Part shown: positions 62,492 through 64,000 of the stretch, piece by piece
Position numbering within the stretch: the first letter of the stretch is position 1
Layout of the letters: every line of letters starts with the position of its first letter
Origin: MVRV01 sp964646755
GTDB lineage: Bacteria > Desulfobacterota > Syntrophia > Syntrophales > Smithellaceae
Direction of reading: 5' to 3'
NCBI GenBank assembly: GCA_964646755.1
Contig: CAZYIE010000002.1
Location: 62,001 to 126,000, forward strand
Length of the DNA stretch: 64,000 nt
Translations under genes and position numbers: made by a program
The notes under the pieces: model-generated
The model's database searches: none
The model's input: only the letters and a program-made list of their open reading frames with translations
What the model was told of the DNA's origin: nothing

Positions 62492-63142
62492 TTATTGTTT
62501 GCGGCCAATAAGGATGAAAGCTTTATTTACAGCCTCAAAAGCGTCTTTTGCGTAGCCGTCAGCGCCAATTTTATCGGCAAAGTCCTGTGTTACCGGCGCG
62601 CCCCCAACCATTATTTTGATTCTATCCCTTAAACCGGCTTTCACGATCGCTTTTACGGTTTCATCGGCCGCCGGCAAAGTCACTGTCAGCAGGGCGGACA
62701 TACCGAAAACGTCATAATTACCCTCTGCTATCGCCGCACATATTTTTTCCGGCGAAACGTCAACTCCCAGATCGGTGACTTCCCAGCCGTTTCCTTTCAG
62801 CATCATCATCACGATGTTTTTACCGATGTCATGAATGTCTCCCTGAACAGTCCCGATAAGATATTTGCCGGCATTCGATGTCTCACCACCTGCACTAAGC
62901 AAAGGTTCCAGTTCGGCCACTGCCGCCTGCATGGCCATGCCGGAAATGAGCAATTCCGGCAGGTAATAATTACCGGTACTGAACAACTCTCCTACTTTCC
63001 TGATTCCGGGCAGAAGGCCATTCTCCAGAACCGACTTGGCCGTCAGGCCTTTTTCCACTGCCTCCCTGCATAAGTTGACTGCGTCTTTCTCTTTCCCGTC
63101 AATTATGGCATCGGTCAGCTTTTCAATAATTTCTTTACTCAT
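62492..63142 (-). CDS. Corrinoid (B12-binding) methyl-carrier protein
   Basis: A 216-residue protein from the ATG at 63142 with GAGGTG five bases upstream. An N-terminal helical cap domain (LLPGIRKVGELFSTGNYYLP) is followed by the B12 domain with the D-x-H-x-x-G motif in GTVQGDIHDIGKNIV and GMSALLTVTLPAADETV, GGAPVT. It resembles MtaC/MtbC and MetH B12 modules and is the partner of the methyltransferase downstream. Confidence 0.93.
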   Translation of the reverse strand: MSKEIIEKLTDAIIDGKEKDAVNLCREAVEKGLTAKSVLENGLLPGIRKVGELFSTGNYYLPELLISGMAMQAAVAELEPLLSAGGETSNAGKYLIGTVQGDIHDIGKNIVMMMLKGNGWEVTDLGVDVSPEKICAAIAEGNYDVFGMSALLTVTLPAADETVKAIVKAGLRDRIKIMVGGAPVTQDFADKIGADGYAKDAFEAVNKAFILIGRKQ

Positions 63143-63189
63143 AATGGCACCTCGGAACGAAAACGAATTGTGCAAATACATAGCGTGAA

Positions 63190-63218
63190 TGCCTAACAAA
63201 AGTAAGCACATGTGTCAA
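63190..63218 (-). promoter_or_regulatory. Candidate promoter for the corrinoid-methyltransferase genes
   Basis: TTGACA (63218-63213) followed after 17 bases by TAGGCA (63195-63190). Perfect -35, poor -10. About 50 bases before the corrinoid protein start. Confidence 0.35.
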
Positions 63219-63238
63219 GACAGATAATTTCCTTTCCA

Positions 63239-63267
63239 TTGACACACATCCGCCAATGTCCTATATG
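63239..63267 (+). promoter_or_regulatory. Promoter for the MetH-activation-type gene
   Basis: TTGACA (63239-63244), 17 bases, TATATG (63262-63267). It would start transcription near 63274, which favours the ATG at 63310 over that at 63280. Confidence 0.5.
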
Positions 63268-63309
63268 GTTGGTTGAAAAATGATGTCGGGGAAGGTAGTA
63301 TGGAAATCT

Positions 63310-64000
63310 ATGAGCATTGCCGAAAAGCTTCATTTTAATGACCTCGGGGTGACTCCGGAAAATATTGCCCGTTATGCCGGCGGAAGTCACTACAGGCCTG
63401 ATATAGAAAGAAAGAGACTGGCGACTGATATTCTGCAACGAGCGTCATCACTTGCCCAGCCGGCTTTCGTTTATGCCGCACATCGTATTAGTACTCTTGA
63501 TCCTGAAAAAGGCGTCTCTTTGTATCTTCCTCACGACAAGCTCGCTGCCGGTATAATTTTTCTAGTAGCAGCCGTCTGTACAATAGGTCCGGAACTGGAA
63601 AAAGAAGTATCAAAGCTTCTGGCCGAAGGGAAGTATTTGGACGCTCTTTTCCTGGATGCGACCGGTGTTGCGCTTCTGGAAGCTCTCTCCGATAAAGTTC
63701 ATTCCCATCTTAGCAAAGAAGCTTCCAAGGAAGGCCTGTTTGCGGGTTGCCGGTTCGGTCCCGGTTATGAAAATATTCCAATAACNNNNNNNNNNCTGCG
63801 CAGAAATATTTATTGGAATCCGTGGATACGGAGACCATCGGCGTGCAAATGAAGGCAAGCGGCATCCTTTTTCCATTAAAGTCTTTCTCCTTCTGGGTAA
63901 TGTGGACTTCTTCGCCGCCTGAAGCCAGCGCATATAAATGTCAAAACTGCAAAATGAATAACTGTGCCTACCGGATTGAGGCACAGTCAGGAGCTGTCAC
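63310..64000 (+). CDS. Vitamin B12-dependent methionine synthase activation-domain protein (3' end outside window, one gap)
   Basis: At least 225 residues. The start at 63310 (MSIAEKLHF) is chosen from the promoter position; 63280 is an alternative in the same frame. The region AAVCTIGPELEKEVSKLLAE, LDATGVALLEALSDKVHSHL and FGPGYENIP is the SAM-binding activation domain of MetH. After the 10-N gap (63786-63795) the frame continues with LLESVDTETIGVQMKASGIL and a CQNCKMNNCAYR cysteine motif to the window edge. It probably reactivates the corrinoid protein encoded divergently. The stop lies beyond 64000. Confidence 0.85.
63786..63795. other. Assembly gap (10 N)
   Basis: Inside the MetH-activation-type gene. 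The frames on both sides belong to the same protein family, so the true gap length differs from 10. Confidence 0.95.

Overview
The window looks like a strict anaerobe of the deltaproteobacterial (Desulfobacterota, Syntrophales-like) type. The inference rests on a four-subunit 2-oxoacid:ferredoxin oxidoreductase next to a NuoEFG-like NADH module, a two-subunit class I (Fe-S) fumarate hydratase, a corrinoid methyl-transfer module and an NtrB/NtrC-type pair. No marker gene here fixes the lineage, so this is inference. Three short N runs (21684-21693, 22966-22978, 63786-63795) show that this is a scaffolded draft assembly.

Region 1 (about 0.8-18.3 kb, minus strand) is a type 3 BREX phage-defence operon in canonical order: HTH regulator, brxF, brxC, pglX, brxHII, pglZ, brxA. 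It carries two embedded accessory blocks. Between brxC and pglX lie a YhcG/DUF1016 PDDEXK nuclease, a small unknown protein and a DUF1828-type protein. Between pglX and brxHII lies an OLD/PARIS-like pair, an ABC-type ATPase plus a Toprim-type protein, joined to both neighbours by one-base stop/start overlaps. A promoter with a perfect -35 box precedes the HTH gene.

Region 2 (18.4-35.3 kb) is a genomic island bounded by an intact tRNA-Asn(GTT) gene with a P4-type integrase beside it on the right, and by a partial copy of the tRNA 3' end on the left. It holds a type I secretion system (TolC, HlyD, ABC exporter with a C39-like domain), a 1035-residue PPC/Calx-beta repeat protein with a 270-bp perfect internal DNA repeat, and a 551-residue BACON-like repeat protein. 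It also holds a plus-strand module of unknown function: two uncharacterised genes, an AlpA-like regulator, an HTH/zinc-ribbon protein and a tyrosine recombinase interrupted by one in-frame TAG. BREX starts only about 100 bp beyond the left att-like site, so the locus may be a tandem or composite island.

Region 3 (35.4-49.5 kb, minus strand) is core genome: por genes followed by the NADH module, the fumarate hydratase subunits split by a palindromic repeat cluster, a HEPN/MNT pair, a coiled-coil DUF1566 protein, the dnaX-ybaB-recR cluster and the small SRP RNA. Two related dispersed elements sit around recR and dnaX, one of them supplying the recR stop codon.

Region 4 (49.6-58.4 kb, minus strand) is a ten-gene lipid operon: malonyltransferase, a biotin-domain-less carboxyltransferase, acyl-CoA dehydrogenase, KASIII, FabG, dehydratase, KAS, ACP, acyltransferase and a phosphopantetheinyl transferase. 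A GG-N10-GC sigma-54 promoter and an upstream dyad precede it, and a divergent histidine kinase/sigma-54 activator pair (58.7-61.6 kb) is its probable regulator. Region 5 (61.7-64 kb) holds a methyltetrahydrofolate methyltransferase, a corrinoid protein and a divergent MetH-type reactivation protein cut by the window end, which together look like a split methionine synthase.
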